NCBI GenBank assembly: GCA_019240175.1
Contig: JAFAYS010000196.1
Span: 1 to 5,595, forward strand
Source of the DNA: Chloroflexota bacterium
GTDB taxonomy: Bacteria; Chloroflexota; Chloroflexia; Chloroflexales; Kallotenuaceae
Direction: 5' to 3'
DNA: 5,595 nt
Shown in pieces: positions 5,095 through 5,595 of the stretch. Within the stretch, counting starts at the first letter, position 1. Each line of letters starts with the position of its first letter. The position numbers were made by a program, and so were the translations under genes. The notes under the pieces are model-generated. The model was given only the letters and a program-made list of their open reading frames with translations. It was not told the DNA's origin and made no database searches.

Positions 5095-5595
5095 ATGGCG
5101 GACCAGTACACCGAAGTGACCCACACCGGTTTCTTCAAGAATGTTTTCAACTCCTTCATTGGCGCGCTGATCGGCGTGTTGCTGTTCTTCGGATCGTTTG
5201 TGGTGCTTTGGATGAATGAAGGCACCGTGAATCTGGCCACGATCGCCCAGAAGAGCACGCTGGCCTCGGCGGCTTCGGTCGATCCGTCGCTGGATGGCGA
5301 GTTTCTCGCCGCGACCGGCAAGCTTAGCTCGGCTGAGACGCTCGGCGACGAAACGTTTTTGCGGCCCGGCAACTACCTGGCGCTTGATCGCAGCGTCGAG
5401 ATGTACGCCTGGGTCGAGAAGACCAGCAGCAAGACCACGAAAAATACCGGCGGCAGCTCGACCACCGAGACGACCTACACCTACGAGAAGCAGTGGACCT
5501 CCAATCCCGAAAGCTCAAGCTCATTCCGTCACGCCGCCGGCCACAACAACCCCGAGCTGCCCTTCGGCAGCGGCAGCTGGAAAGTCTCGAACGCC
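5095..5595 (+). CDS. TMEM43/LUMA-family membrane protein (3' partial)
   Basis: The frame is open from the ATG to the window edge, giving the first 167 residues. The start is MADQYTEVTHTGFFKNVFNS. Residues about 19-40 are a single hydrophobic membrane segment ending in WMNEG, corresponding to the W-N-E-G motif that follows the first transmembrane helix in TMEM43 proteins. A soluble region follows with RSVEMYAWVEK (99-109), TTYTYEKQW (126-134) and a FRHAAGHNNPE segment (144-154). These match in order the family pattern R-x-VEMYQWVE, x-Y-x-Y-x-x-x-W and F-x-x-x-x-GHxNP that I recall from human TMEM43. The family usually has further C-terminal transmembrane helices, which would lie beyond the window. 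The human protein sits in the endoplasmic reticulum and inner nuclear membrane. In bacteria the role is not established, though a cytoplasmic-membrane location with a large extracytoplasmic domain is likely. The gene is divergent from the aminotransferase, 375 bp away. Confidence 0.88.
   Translation, partial: MADQYTEVTHTGFFKNVFNSFIGALIGVLLFFGSFVVLWMNEGTVNLATIAQKSTLASAASVDPSLDGEFLAATGKLSSAETLGDETFLRPGNYLALDRSVEMYAWVEKTSSKTTKNTGGSSTTETTYTYEKQWTSNPESSSSFRHAAGHNNPELPFGSGSWKVSNA

Noticed and set aside
4944..5372. A 142-codon open frame on the - strand
   Set aside because: It overlaps the TMEM43-like gene antisense. That gene has a perfect Shine-Dalgarno and family motifs, while this frame has neither.

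Overview
The window looks like chromosomal DNA from a GC-rich, free-living bacterium. The best guess is a member of the Chloroflexota (Herpetosiphon / Roseiflexus / Kouleothrix-like), because of the codon style, the abundant CGATCG hexamers, and copies of a GTAGGGGCGTATTGC-type hairpin repeat of a kind I associate with that phylum. This is an inference from style, not a database result. There are no rRNA or tRNA genes, CRISPR arrays or transposase genes.

Left part (1-3552, + strand): two co-directional genes that share a domain type. The first (1-2364) is the 3' end of a larger gene for a right-handed parallel beta-helix (pectin-lyase-like) protein. A carboxypeptidase-regulatory-like (CRD, transthyretin-like) beta-sandwich and acidic linkers are inserted between its beta-helix rungs. 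The second (2458-3399) encodes a protein with no signal peptide: a helical N-terminus, one CRD-like domain, a proline-rich hinge and a second CRD-like domain. Together they look like structural or adhesive modules of one assembly. What that assembly is cannot be read from this window. A strong intrinsic terminator (3518-3552) closes the unit, but a two-armed palindromic repeat (3424-3471) sits between the stop codon and the terminator. A second, simpler copy of the repeat lies just beyond the terminator (3571-3594).

Middle (3610-4719, - strand): a complete fold-type-I PLP-dependent aminotransferase of the 2-aminoadipate/MocR-like branch. All expected cofactor and substrate residues are present. 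It converges on the + strand unit.

Right part (4720-5595): a 375-bp divergent intergenic region with a possible promoter and a 16-bp palindrome, followed by the start of a + strand gene (5095 to beyond the window) with a clear ribosome binding site. It encodes a membrane protein of the TMEM43/LUMA family, a family best known from the human nuclear-envelope protein.

The three units (beta-helix/CRD pair, aminotransferase, TMEM43-like) do not form an obvious pathway. The points most worth following are the beta-helix/CRD pair, the compound palindrome around the terminator, and the bacterial TMEM43 homologue.
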